From: a virus
Strand: one strand, 5' to 3'
Virus record (IMG/VR): IMGVR_UViG_3300029827_000001
Location: 22,763-86,762 of that record
Length of the DNA: 64,000 nucleotides
The notes under the pieces were generated by a model that was not told where the DNA came from, made no database searches, and worked only from the letters and a program-made list of their open reading frames with translations. Positions 54,119 to 61,750 of this stretch are shown here, piece by piece. The translations under genes and the position numbers were made by a program. Numbering within the stretch: position 1 is the stretch's first letter; each line of letters starts with the position of its first letter.

Positions 54119-55612
54119 ATGGCATCAGATTACATTTGTGCAGGACTTCAGACAGTAAATAGTATAATAGAGAACTTCTATAAAGATCCTCAGAGAGGTT
54201 TTAAGAACAACTTTACCCGTTTTGGTCTTTCAAGGTTCTTTGGTCAGACTTCTAACTCGTTTCTCCACTCTTTTGGCCAAAACTTACCAGGTAAGAAAGT
54301 TAGCATTAGTGATATGGAGTCTATGAAAAAATATATTGAAGCTGAAGTTAAAATGCTAACAGGTGCAAGACAAAGACTTATTTTTAGTAGGTCAGAGATT
54401 ATAATTGACTCAGGAGGTTATCAAGTTAGTGTTGGAAGGTTGACTGAAGATCAGGCAAAGGCATTAGATTGGATGTATCACTATTTTCTTGAAGTTTATC
54501 AAGCTGTTTATGATAGAGCTTTCACTCTTGATTTTCCTCCAGGACAAGGAAGACATCCAAAGTTTTTTAAAGATTTTAATGATGTTTTTAATTGGAATTA
54601 TCAGTCCTATATGAAAGCAGCAGCATTTCCAAATTCGATTAAAGATAAAATAGTTTATATTCATCACTTTAGAACTCCCGCTCTTTGGAAGATCTTTATA
54701 AAAATTCTACGTCAAAACGACTTATTTAAGGAATTTAAGTATCATGGAACAGGCGGTATGGTTGCAAATCTAGCTTCTGACGCAAATACTCCTTGTATTA
54801 CTTATGTCCTTCCTTTAATTACATTGTTAAATGAAGCAAAGAAGATCAACCGAAATTATTTACACTTTCATATACTTGGAATTGGTAATGCAAGAGATAT
54901 ATTCTTTTATGAGTTTTTTAAAACCCACGTCAAGAGAGTTCACAATATAGATCTGTATATATCTTATGATTCTGCTGGAGCAATGTTTCACCAATTAAAT
55001 CGAGCAAGATACATACCAGTGTATGAAGACGATACTGATATGGTTGTAAAGATGTATTTAAAAACAAACTACTTAGAAAAAAGGTTTGGTAGAAGTAATA
55101 AGTCAGTAATTACTGCTTATGATGAAGAATTATCTAAGATGGCGGAAACATATAACTTTCTAAAAATTCCAGTGAAAGAAATTTCTGACGTCTACCAAAA
55201 ATGTGGTGATTGTAATGGAACAGGAATAACTAATGGGACAGGAAGACAATGTCAGAAATGCCACGGAAGTGGTTGGGGAACTTTCCACGATACTATAAAG
55301 ATCTACTCAATGCTGTATTCAATAGAGTCAGTAAGAAGAATACAGGAAGTTTCAAAGCAACATTCAGATGAGTTATATCCACTATATGAGTCAGGGGCAC
55401 TAGAAGAATTCAATCGAGGAGTTGAACAAATTACTAGAAAATTTAACTATGAGAGAATAACAAGGAAACAGAAAGCAAAGACAAATAGTTTGATAAGATC
55501 TTTAGATATGCTAACAAGTTTAGATGAAGATTACTGTGAGTATATAGTAAATAGATTTCTTGCAAAAGACGAGTTTACTCACCTTAATCATGACCGGACA
55601 TTGAGATTCTGA
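54119..55612 (+). CDS. DpdA-like 7-deazaguanine DNA transglycosylase
   Basis: A 497-residue protein with tRNA-guanine transglycosylase-like motifs: EIIIDSGGYQVSVG (D97), YHGTGGMVANLAS (209-220), LHFHILGIGNARD and YISYDSAGAMFH, where D284 would be the nucleophile. DpdA proteins are TGT relatives that insert 7-deazaguanine bases into DNA. An inserted cysteine segment (CGDC...CQKC, residues 362-381, with GTG and GSG loops) is of DnaJ-like type. Length exceeds bacterial TGT (about 375). The plus-strand QueE gene is 2.3 kb upstream. TGT with tRNA substrate is the alternative. Confidence 0.75.
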   Translation: MASDYICAGLQTVNSIIENFYKDPQRGFKNNFTRFGLSRFFGQTSNSFLHSFGQNLPGKKVSISDMESMKKYIEAEVKMLTGARQRLIFSRSEIIIDSGGYQVSVGRLTEDQAKALDWMYHYFLEVYQAVYDRAFTLDFPPGQGRHPKFFKDFNDVFNWNYQSYMKAAAFPNSIKDKIVYIHHFRTPALWKIFIKILRQNDLFKEFKYHGTGGMVANLASDANTPCITYVLPLITLLNEAKKINRNYLHFHILGIGNARDIFFYEFFKTHVKRVHNIDLYISYDSAGAMFHQLNRARYIPVYEDDTDMVVKMYLKTNYLEKRFGRSNKSVITAYDEELSKMAETYNFLKIPVKEISDVYQKCGDCNGTGITNGTGRQCQKCHGSGWGTFHDTIKIYSMLYSIESVRRIQEVSKQHSDELYPLYESGALEEFNRGVEQITRKFNYERITRKQKAKTNSLIRSLDMLTSLDEDYCEYIVNRFLAKDEFTHLNHDRTLRF

Positions 55613-56001
55613 TGAAAGAAATAGTACCTATGTGTAGGAAGAAAAATTCTAATATAACTTTACTAGAGAATGAATATCTTTGTCCAATATGTTTTGGATG
55701 GGGAAAGGTTATGAATAGTGATCCTTTCTTAAGAGCAATTCAAGTAGACTGTCCATGGTGTCTAGGGGATGGAAAACTTGATTGGATTGAAAATATAGTT
55801 GGAAAAAGAGAAGAGAATATAAAAGGAAAAAGTTGGAGACCTAGGGCAATTACTGGACTTGTATGTAAAAATAAATCACCTAAACCGACAAAAGGTATGA
55901 AATATTATGACATGGATGAAAGATCTCTTAAAGTCTTTAATGGAAAAAGTTGGGTTATCACAACAGACAGAAGGAAAGGAGGAAAAGATGGCCGATTTTA
56001 A
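55612..56001 (+). CDS. zinc-knuckle array protein 1 (CxxC...DWIENIVGK)
   Basis: A 129-residue protein. It has CPICFGWGK, then CPWCLGDGKLDWIENIVGK, the motif shared by four more proteins downstream. The C-terminal ~60 residues are basic and unrelated to the others. Its ATG overlaps the DpdA-like stop (TGATG). It is probably zinc-binding. Function unknown; first of a tandem array that flanks the endolysin. Confidence 0.75.
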   Translation: MKEIVPMCRKKNSNITLLENEYLCPICFGWGKVMNSDPFLRAIQVDCPWCLGDGKLDWIENIVGKREENIKGKSWRPRAITGLVCKNKSPKPTKGMKYYDMDERSLKVFNGKSWVITTDRRKGGKDGRF

Positions 56002-56575
56002 CAAAGCATTTGAAATAACAATGGGACACGAAGGCGGTTATGTTCATGATCCAGATGATCCAGGTGGAGAAACTTATAAGGGTGTTGCAAGAAGTCGTCA
56101 CCCAACTTGGAGAGGTTGGAGTGTAATTGACAAGAAGAAAAGTCAACCAAACTTCCCAAAAAATCTTGATGGAGATGAGGATCTTCAAGAGTGTATTAAA
56201 GAGTTTTATAAACTCACGTTTTGGGATCATGTTGGTGGAGATGAAATTCCAGATGATGATATTGGAATTGAATTATTTGATACAGCAGTTAATATGGGAG
56301 TATACTGGGCATCAATGTTTCTTCAACAGACATTGAATCTGTTAAATAAAGAAGGTCGACTTTATGGAGATATTGCTGAGGATGGAGCGATTGGTAGAAA
56401 TACTATTAAAGCGCTTAGAACTCTATTGAGTTATGACCCACCTGAACTTGTCCTTCTTTGGTTGAATGTTTTCCAAGGATGTCGCTACTCAGATATAACT
56501 AAGAGCAATCCAAAGTTGGAGAAGTATATGAGAGGATGGTCTAAGCGTCTTAAGGTAACAAAGCAGTATGGTTAA
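55988..56575 (+). CDS. endolysin, GH108 N-acetylmuramidase-like
   Basis: A 195-residue protein from ATG 55988, after GGAGG. GHEGGYVHDPDDPGGETYKGV (residues 13-33, in parts) is the family 108 catalytic loop, with E15 the likely acid. IGIELFDTAVNMGVYWASMFLQQ matches the rest of the domain, and the C-terminal region (AIGRNTIKALRTLL) resembles the PG-binding 3 domain. It cuts peptidoglycan to release progeny. No signal peptide, so a holin is needed; candidates are the small membrane proteins downstream. It overlaps the preceding gene by 14 bases. Confidence 0.88.
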   Translation: MADFNKAFEITMGHEGGYVHDPDDPGGETYKGVARSRHPTWRGWSVIDKKKSQPNFPKNLDGDEDLQECIKEFYKLTFWDHVGGDEIPDDDIGIELFDTAVNMGVYWASMFLQQTLNLLNKEGRLYGDIAEDGAIGRNTIKALRTLLSYDPPELVLLWLNVFQGCRYSDITKSNPKLEKYMRGWSKRLKVTKQYG

Positions 56576-56819
56576 AGCAATTAAGTATTTACTAAAGAAG
56601 ATACGACCTCGCCTAGAAATAGGCGAGGTTTTTTGTGATCGTTGTAACGGGGTTGGGATAGTTAATAATAAAGAAGGTCCTGGTACTTATTACTGTCGTA
56701 AGTGTCTTGGCACTGGAAAACTTGACTGGGTTGAGAATGTTACTGGGAAGGTATATAATGGAAAACCGAGGAGAATTAAACAGAGATATAAGATCATTTC
56801 TAAATCTGAAAGAGGGTGA
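56568..56819 (+). CDS. zinc-knuckle array protein 2, with a terminator in its coding region
   Basis: An 83-residue protein with CDRCNGVG and CRKCLGTGKLDWVENVTGK. ATG 56568 overlaps the endolysin end by eight bases. A perfect hairpin with T-run lies within codons 13-23. The protein has a basic first helix (MVKAIKYLLKKIRPRLEI) and a basic C-terminus. Function unknown; paralogue of the other array members. Confidence 0.72.
   Translation: MVKAIKYLLKKIRPRLEIGEVFCDRCNGVGIVNNKEGPGTYYCRKCLGTGKLDWVENVTGKVYNGKPRRIKQRYKIISKSERG
56606..56634 (+). terminator. intrinsic terminator inside array protein 2
   Basis: ACCTCGCCT (56606-56614), loop AGAAAT, AGGCGAGGT (56621-56629), then TTTTTT. It is 31 bases after the endolysin stop codon but inside the open frame of array protein 2. 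It should terminate or attenuate transcripts after the endolysin. Confidence 0.82.
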
Positions 56820-57027
56820 GATGATATGTCCAGATTGTATTGGACTAGGTATTCTGAACCTAGATCATCTACCTAAAGATGTAGATAGTTGGATTGAATG
56901 TAAGTTATGTCACGGAGAAGGAAAGATTGACTGGATTGAGAATATAGTTGGTAAAAAACCAAGAGCACCCTATGGGAGTAATTTTAAATATGACAGAGAA
57001 AGAGGAAAAGTCGTCAGAGTCGACTAA
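56758..57027 (+). CDS. zinc-knuckle array protein 3
   Basis: An 89-residue protein from ATG 56758. It has ICPDCIGLG and CKLCHGEGKIDWIENIVGKK, aligning with array proteins 1 and 2. It overlaps the previous gene by 62 bases in another frame and the next by 38, an unusually tight nesting. ATG 56758 has AAGG upstream. Basic C-terminus. Function unknown. Confidence 0.7.
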   Translation: MENRGELNRDIRSFLNLKEGEMICPDCIGLGILNLDHLPKDVDSWIECKLCHGEGKIDWIENIVGKKPRAPYGSNFKYDRERGKVVRVD

Positions 57028-57445
57028 AGATGAAGCAATAAAGTATTTTGCTAAAAAATTAGCTGGAGTGAAAGAAACGGATACTCCTTACTATTACTTA
57101 TGGTCCGAGTTTCTTGGAGGCCTTGCTATTGTATCCTTCAAGTTCTGGATTATGTATTTGACAGATCACGAAGGATTTAAAGAAAAGTTAGATGATGATC
57201 CAAAAGTAATTATAGATACAGTACTTCAAATGTGGAAAGTAAAAGTTATAAATGAGATTGATAAAGAAATTGAGCATCATAAAAAGATGGTAGATAGTCC
57301 ATTTGGAAAGATGTTCGGAAAAATGATGACTTCCACTGAGCAAGCACAGAAGGAGATGTACGAAACTATAAATATGGTTGAAGAAAAAGCTAGGCAGGTT
57401 CTTTATGATGGCATCATTACGAAAACTGAAGATAAAACTGAATGA
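56990..57445 (+). CDS. hypothetical protein in the array, possible membrane helix
   Basis: A 151-residue protein from ATG 56990 (GGGAG 11 bases upstream, so the start is uncertain). It is acidic at the N-terminus, has a hydrophobic segment (FLGGLAIVSFKFWIMYLT, residues about 40-57) and a charged helical C-terminus. It has no cysteine knuckle. Its position in the lysis region makes it a holin candidate, by inference only. Confidence 0.58.
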   Translation: MTEKEEKSSESTKDEAIKYFAKKLAGVKETDTPYYYLWSEFLGGLAIVSFKFWIMYLTDHEGFKEKLDDDPKVIIDTVLQMWKVKVINEIDKEIEHHKKMVDSPFGKMFGKMMTSTEQAQKEMYETINMVEEKARQVLYDGIITKTEDKTE

Positions 57446-57767
57446 AGGTGAAGTTATTTGTAGTCGTTGTAAGGGGAGAGGATACGAGTTCAGAAAAGCA
57501 GGATGGGGAAAACAGGAAAGATTATCTTGTGCTCTTTGCGATTCTATTGGAAAAGTTGATTGGATTAAAAATATAATTGGACCTAACGCTGCGATGCCAC
57601 AACAGTATTGGCTAGAAAGATCTTTCCTGAGAATCTCATATGACTGGATTTCAGATAAACTTCAATCAGGTAATTTATATAAAGTCGAGAATTTCTTCTA
57701 TTGGTTAGTATCATATACTCTCATTATATTTCTCTTCGTTCTCGTAATTCTAATAATAAAAGGATAG
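57405..57767 (+). CDS. zinc-knuckle array protein 4 with membrane tail
   Basis: A 120-residue protein from ATG 57405, after AGG (ATG 57408 is also possible). It has CSRCKGRG and a degenerate second knuckle CALCDSIGKVDWIKNIIG, then ends in a hydrophobic span (SYTLIIFLFVLVILIIKG). The membrane tail links the zinc module to the envelope. It overlaps the previous gene by 41 bases. Function unknown. Confidence 0.7.
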   Translation: MMASLRKLKIKLNEGEVICSRCKGRGYEFRKAGWGKQERLSCALCDSIGKVDWIKNIIGPNAAMPQQYWLERSFLRISYDWISDKLQSGNLYKVENFFYWLVSYTLIIFLFVLVILIIKG

Positions 57768-57770
57768 TAA

Positions 57771-58127
57771 GTGTATAGTAAATATAAATGTGATAAGTGT
57801 AGAGGAAAAGGAAGATATTACGTGCCAAACGAGGGATTAGAGGCTATATCAGTCAGGTGCTCAAAGTGTGATGGAGATGGATATCTGGATTGGGTTGAGA
57901 ATGTTGTAGGGAAAACTCCTAGACGAAGAGCAACTGATTCATCTTCAGCAATAGGCTTAACCGCTACTGAAGTCGCTATTGCTTATCCAAGAATGCACGG
58001 CAAATCTTCTCTTCTAAAAGCACAGGTAAGCATAGAGCGAGAATTAATTCAAATAATGAGTAACAAAATTGCAATAGAGATTGATAAAGAAATATTAGAA
58101 TCATTAGGAGTCAAGGAGGTAAAATGA
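57771..58127 (+). CDS. zinc-knuckle array protein 5, GTG start
   Basis: A 118-residue protein from GTG 57771. It has CDKCRGKG and CSKCDGDGYLDWVENVVGK, then a Ser/Thr-rich linker and a C-terminal helix (QIMSNKIAIEIDKEILESLG). It overlaps the helicase start by four bases (ATGA), placing the last array member directly before the replicative helicase. Function unknown. Confidence 0.72.
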   Translation: MYSKYKCDKCRGKGRYYVPNEGLEAISVRCSKCDGDGYLDWVENVVGKTPRRRATDSSSAIGLTATEVAIAYPRMHGKSSLLKAQVSIERELIQIMSNKIAIEIDKEILESLGVKEVK

Positions 58128-59632
58128 TAACAGATTCGTTTATGAATGTCTGTTTCTCTGCTATTTTTTGTAAATTGCCTGAGGATAGCAATATTAGAAG
58201 AGATACTAGTTTATATAGAGATGTTATTCAGATTCTTGAGTTCTTTGAAGATAAAGAGACTGTGGGAATTCGCCTTACATCAAAAACCAAATTAGAGTGT
58301 TTAAAACGAGTCTGTGAATTAAAGATTGAAGGAAAAGGTAATGATGCAGTTATTGATAGTTTAACTTCGTTTGGAAAGAAATTTGCAAGTTTAAAAGACT
58401 TTCTAGAATCTAAAGTATCAGAGGAGTTAGATGCAAAAGAGATCATAAAAAATCTTGACCAAATAAAATTACATAAAAAAGCATTATCAATGTTTTCTAA
58501 TTATGATGAGTTGGTTAGAATAGTTGAGTTAATAAAGGTTGGAAATTTTGAAGCAATTGAGGACTTGGTATCAAACTATGAAGATAATATAAAGCGATTA
58601 TATATAAATGTAATGGAACATCATAGAACTGCAGATATTGAAGCTTCTGCATCTTTGGATTTTATAGAGGACGATCATACTCCTATTCTACAAGAAATAG
58701 TAAATAAGTATTCAAGGAAGAACAAAGTCTCAGCTGGTTTTAAGGTATTTAACAACGAAGTTTTAAATGGTGGATTTGAAACTGAAAGATTATATATTTT
58801 TGGTGGTGGAACCAGCGCAGGAAAATCAACGCTTCTTAATAACATAATAATAAACTCTGCAACTGAAGTAGACGTGTTTGATAGAAAACCATCAAGTGAT
58901 AAAATTGAAAGGGTTTATATATATGTCACTCTTGAAAATTCCCTTAGTGATGCATATTTAAGAACGTATCAACCTTTGTTTGACAGAACAACAGTACAAG
59001 CAGTAGATGATGTTAAAAGAGGAGTAAATATAAAAGAAAAAATAATGGAGAAATTAAGAGAAAGAAATAGCACAATTATTATGAAATTTTTCCGTTCTTA
59101 CTCCATTACTCCCTCTGACCTAATCCCTATTGTGAATGATGCACTTACGATATATGGAGATGGATCCGTTAAAGGGTTATATGTTGATTATCTTGATCTT
59201 CTTCGACCTGAGAGAAAGCATGAGCATTACCGACTTGAGTTAGGTCACATTACTATGTCTCTTAAAGGGTTATCTAACTACTATAAGATTCCAGTTATTA
59301 CTGCTAGCCAATTGGGTCGACAAGTATATGATGGAATAAAAGATGCAAGAGAACTAAATCTTGGAATGATGTCTGAGTCAATCAAGAAAGTAGAACACGC
59401 AGACTTTGTTGCTTTGCTTGCTAGAAATGTGGAGAAGGAAAGTCTAGTTCATATGTTTATTGGAAAAAACAGGAGTGGAAGAGCAAGTGTAGCAATTAAT
59501 TTTGTAGTAAATTTTGAGAAGTATAAGTTTATAAATGGTGAAGTTGCAGTTGTATCAAAGGAGAAAAGACCAGAAAAGCATACAGGTACAAGCACTATCG
59601 CTGATATGGGTTGGGCAGGTATGTCAATTTAA
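58124..59632 (+). CDS. DnaB/gp41-type replicative helicase
   Basis: A 502-residue helicase. After ~200 residues of N-terminal domain come NKVSAGFKVFNNEVLNGGFE and Walker A GGGTSAGKST (227-236). Walker B-like LYVDYLDLL follows, then the ITASQLGR and RSGR arginine-finger region typical of DnaB/gp41. It unwinds DNA at the fork and works with the primase at 2.7-3.7 kb, which lies on the opposite strand. ATG overlaps the preceding stop. A GAACAAA motif follows the gene, before the next unit. Confidence 0.9.
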   Translation: MITDSFMNVCFSAIFCKLPEDSNIRRDTSLYRDVIQILEFFEDKETVGIRLTSKTKLECLKRVCELKIEGKGNDAVIDSLTSFGKKFASLKDFLESKVSEELDAKEIIKNLDQIKLHKKALSMFSNYDELVRIVELIKVGNFEAIEDLVSNYEDNIKRLYINVMEHHRTADIEASASLDFIEDDHTPILQEIVNKYSRKNKVSAGFKVFNNEVLNGGFETERLYIFGGGTSAGKSTLLNNIIINSATEVDVFDRKPSSDKIERVYIYVTLENSLSDAYLRTYQPLFDRTTVQAVDDVKRGVNIKEKIMEKLRERNSTIIMKFFRSYSITPSDLIPIVNDALTIYGDGSVKGLYVDYLDLLRPERKHEHYRLELGHITMSLKGLSNYYKIPVITASQLGRQVYDGIKDARELNLGMMSESIKKVEHADFVALLARNVEKESLVHMFIGKNRSGRASVAINFVVNFEKYKFINGEVAVVSKEKRPEKHTGTSTIADMGWAGMSI

Positions 59633-59656
59633 GATTCCAACTTATGATGAAAACTG

Positions 59657-59680
59657 AATATAATAAGAACAAAAAATAAA
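59657..59680 (+). promoter_or_regulatory. GAACAAA-type motif with TATAAT
   Basis: AATATAATAAGAACAAAAAA then TAAATC. TATAAT stands three bases before GAAC, the same layout as at 54.08 kb. No clear -35 box. It precedes the Glu-rich gene at 59737. Confidence 0.5.
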
Positions 59681-59736
59681 TCATTTGAGAATATAATTAA
59701 AATTTGAAGAAGAAAATCAGATAGGGAGGATTTATT

Positions 59737-60633
59737 ATGAGTAAGAAAACCAAAAAAGTAACATACGCAAATTTACTGAAAGAAGCTCTTAGTGATTTCA
59801 CCGAAATTCCCAAGAGCGTGGACACCGCTGGTCCTTTCCTTGATCCAATTATGAGCTACAGAGGAGATGGTGAACTCCCAACTCACAAAGATGCAGCATC
59901 TATTCTTGAGAGGTATTACTTCCAAGAAGAGCAAGATTCAGGTGTATCAATTGCGATTGACGAAGAAGAGTCAGTCGTCAATAAGGACATTGTAACTGTA
60001 GGTAAAGACAAAGCTGCTCTTCCAGATGAACCAGAAGATGTTGAAGATTCAAAAGATGATATTGAAGATGCCATGGCTATGGAACAAGAAGAAATAGATA
60101 TGAAGGATGAGGAAGAGGAAGAGAAAGAAGAAGAAAAAGAAGAGATGGAAGAGTGGTTGGAGCAGATTGTCCCGAATGAACCTGCTGGACTTGCTGGTGA
60201 TGAGGATGAGCTTCCCCCACGAAAAGGTGCAGATGGCGAGGGGCAAGTAGAACCAGCTGAACTTAAGGAAGATGAAAATGTTGAGTCAGCTGTCATTGAA
60301 AAACTGATCTCTGAAATGGAAGATGAAGGCGAAGAAGAAAAAGAAGAAGAGGAAGAGGAAGAGGAAAAAGAAGAGGAAATGGAAGAACAGGCTGAACCTG
60401 GAAAAGAAGAAGAAGACAAAGAAGAAGAAGAGCTGGATGTTGACAAAGAGATGAAAGGAAAGGAAGAAGTCGAAGAACAGATTCCAATCCAAAAGATAGC
60501 TGGTGCCGGTGGCCTCGATAAGGAAGAAATGCAAGAGTCCTTCCGAATCTTCAAAGAGCAAATTGAAGAGGAAGATGAAGAGGAGAAGGAAGAGGAAGCT
60601 CCTGAGGTCTCGTCAAAAGAAGTCACAGTTTAA
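59737..60633 (+). CDS. extremely Glu-rich acidic protein
   Basis: A 298-residue protein. Residues about 100-290 consist mostly of Glu, Asp and Lys in long runs. The first ~75 residues look like a short folded domain (TYANLLKEALSDFTEIPKSV). The tract is encoded by GAA/GAG repeats, so it may vary in length. Such acidic proteins can act as scaffolds, DNA mimics or chaperones for basic structural proteins. Its position 1.1 kb before the portal gene suggests a head-assembly role, but this is inference. A terminator follows immediately. Confidence 0.7.
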   Translation: MSKKTKKVTYANLLKEALSDFTEIPKSVDTAGPFLDPIMSYRGDGELPTHKDAASILERYYFQEEQDSGVSIAIDEEESVVNKDIVTVGKDKAALPDEPEDVEDSKDDIEDAMAMEQEEIDMKDEEEEEKEEEKEEMEEWLEQIVPNEPAGLAGDEDELPPRKGADGEGQVEPAELKEDENVESAVIEKLISEMEDEGEEEKEEEEEEEEKEEEMEEQAEPGKEEEDKEEEELDVDKEMKGKEEVEEQIPIQKIAGAGGLDKEEMQESFRIFKEQIEEEDEEEKEEEAPEVSSKEVTV

Positions 60634-60646
60634 CTTTTAGAAAGAG

Positions 60647-60690
60647 CTCAACAGTGGAGGTTCTTTCTCCACTGTTGAGTATATTTTTTT
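60647..60690 (+). terminator. intrinsic terminator after the Glu-rich gene
   Basis: CTCAACAGTGGAG (60647-60659) pairs with CTCCACTGTTGAG (60667-60679) over a seven-base loop, followed by TATATTTTTTT. It should stop transcription between the Glu-rich gene and the portal operon; no promoter motif of the GAACAAA type is seen after it. Confidence 0.85.
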
Positions 60691-60708
60691 GAATCTTCGG
60701 AAGGTACT

Positions 60709-61005
60709 ATGAAAAAAGAAAAACGAAAAAGAGTAAAAATCCATGAAGCTAATCATATAATTATATTTAGAGGAAGGGGAGTAAGAACTCCAGTCTCTAT
60801 AGATGTTACCGACGAAGAATTCAGAAGTGTTATGATGATAATTCAGTCAAGAGGAATATTGGGTTATGAGGTTGAAGATATAATCGAAAAAGTGAAGATT
60901 GATAAGGATCTTGTTATGCAAGTTCCACAAGAAATTGATGAATCTGTCGCGGTTGAATCATTCGAAGGAGAATCAACCCTTAAAAAACTCTTGGATGAAA
61001 AATGA
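60709..61005 (+). CDS. hypothetical protein upstream of portal
   Basis: A 98-residue protein. Basic N-terminus (MKKEKRKRVKIHEANHIIIF), then alternating strands and helices and an acidic C-terminus. It starts 19 bases after the terminator T-run, with GGAAGG upstream, and overlaps the next gene by ATGA. Unrecognised; it belongs to the portal transcript. Confidence 0.65.
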   Translation: MKKEKRKRVKIHEANHIIIFRGRGVRTPVSIDVTDEEFRSVMMIIQSRGILGYEVEDIIEKVKIDKDLVMQVPQEIDESVAVESFEGESTLKKLLDEK

Positions 61006-61277
61006 AATTTATAAAAATAATTCATGAAAATGCAGATCCTATCGAAGTTCAGGACAATGATAAAACTGACCTGGCAAGTTATACAAAGAATTTAGCAAAG
61101 CTTCTTGAAGTAGGTAATGTGTCAATACTCGAGACTAGTTCGGGTTCAGCAATAGTTAGACCGTCGAGAGTATGCTCAATTCTAGTCTCCGAAATTAATG
61201 ATGAGCATAAAGATACTGAGCAAGTCTTAGGTGAAAGCAATCAAATAGTCGAAGACATCATTACTGACGGGGAATGA
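61002..61277 (+). CDS. hypothetical protein upstream of portal
   Basis: A 91-residue mixed alpha/beta protein (NVSILETSSGSAIVRPSRVC, then SEINDEHKDTEQ). It overlaps the preceding and following genes by four bases (ATGA). There are no motifs or membrane spans. Function unknown. Confidence 0.65.
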   Translation: MKFIKIIHENADPIEVQDNDKTDLASYTKNLAKLLEVGNVSILETSSGSAIVRPSRVCSILVSEINDEHKDTEQVLGESNQIVEDIITDGE

Positions 61278-61735
61278 AAGTGTCAATATATATACAAATA
61301 GGTTTAGTTTTTATACTTCTTCTATCCTTGCTTCTGTATAATAAGAAGCAAGATTCGTTGAAAAGGATAGAAATAATAAAGAATTTTCCGTCGTATGTTA
61401 CTGTTCTAAACTATCACTTAGAAAGAGCATATGAGATAATTCATAAAGATAGGATTTTAATATACTCTCTTGAAGCAACGAGACTGACGAATGCTCAGTT
61501 TGATGCAGTAACAAAAGATTTTATTAATTTAGTGCTAAAATTTCTTGGACCAAAGTTGATAGAAGATTACTCCTATGCTTATGGAAACTTTGATACTTTT
61601 CTCTTTAACATAACTGAGTATTTTAATACCAGATATGAAGAAGATGAAATAAGAAAAGAGTCCATAAAATCTCTGATGGAAGGCGAAATTGAAACTGAGG
61701 AAAAGCCAGAAGAGTCAACTCAAGTTCAAAGTTAA
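61274..61735 (+). CDS. membrane-anchored helical protein upstream of portal
   Basis: A 153-residue protein. The N-terminal span (IYIQIGLVFILLLSLLLY, residues 5-22) is followed by helices (VLNYHLERAYEIIHKDRILI) and an acidic tail ending in ESTQVQS. The gene overlaps the previous one by ATGA. A membrane-anchored protein just upstream of the portal may act as a head-assembly initiator, by inference. No family recognised. Confidence 0.62.
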   Translation: MKVSIYIQIGLVFILLLSLLLYNKKQDSLKRIEIIKNFPSYVTVLNYHLERAYEIIHKDRILIYSLEATRLTNAQFDAVTKDFINLVLKFLGPKLIEDYSYAYGNFDTFLFNITEYFNTRYEEDEIRKESIKSLMEGEIETEEKPEESTQVQS

Positions 61736-61750
61736 ATCTTGGAGATAAAT

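Noticed and set aside
59916-60626. Minus-strand Ser-rich frame of about 236 residues
   Set aside because: It is the antisense of the GAA/GAG-rich acidic gene; repeats of TTC/CTC give Ser/Phe runs. No ribosome site and no neighbouring minus-strand genes.
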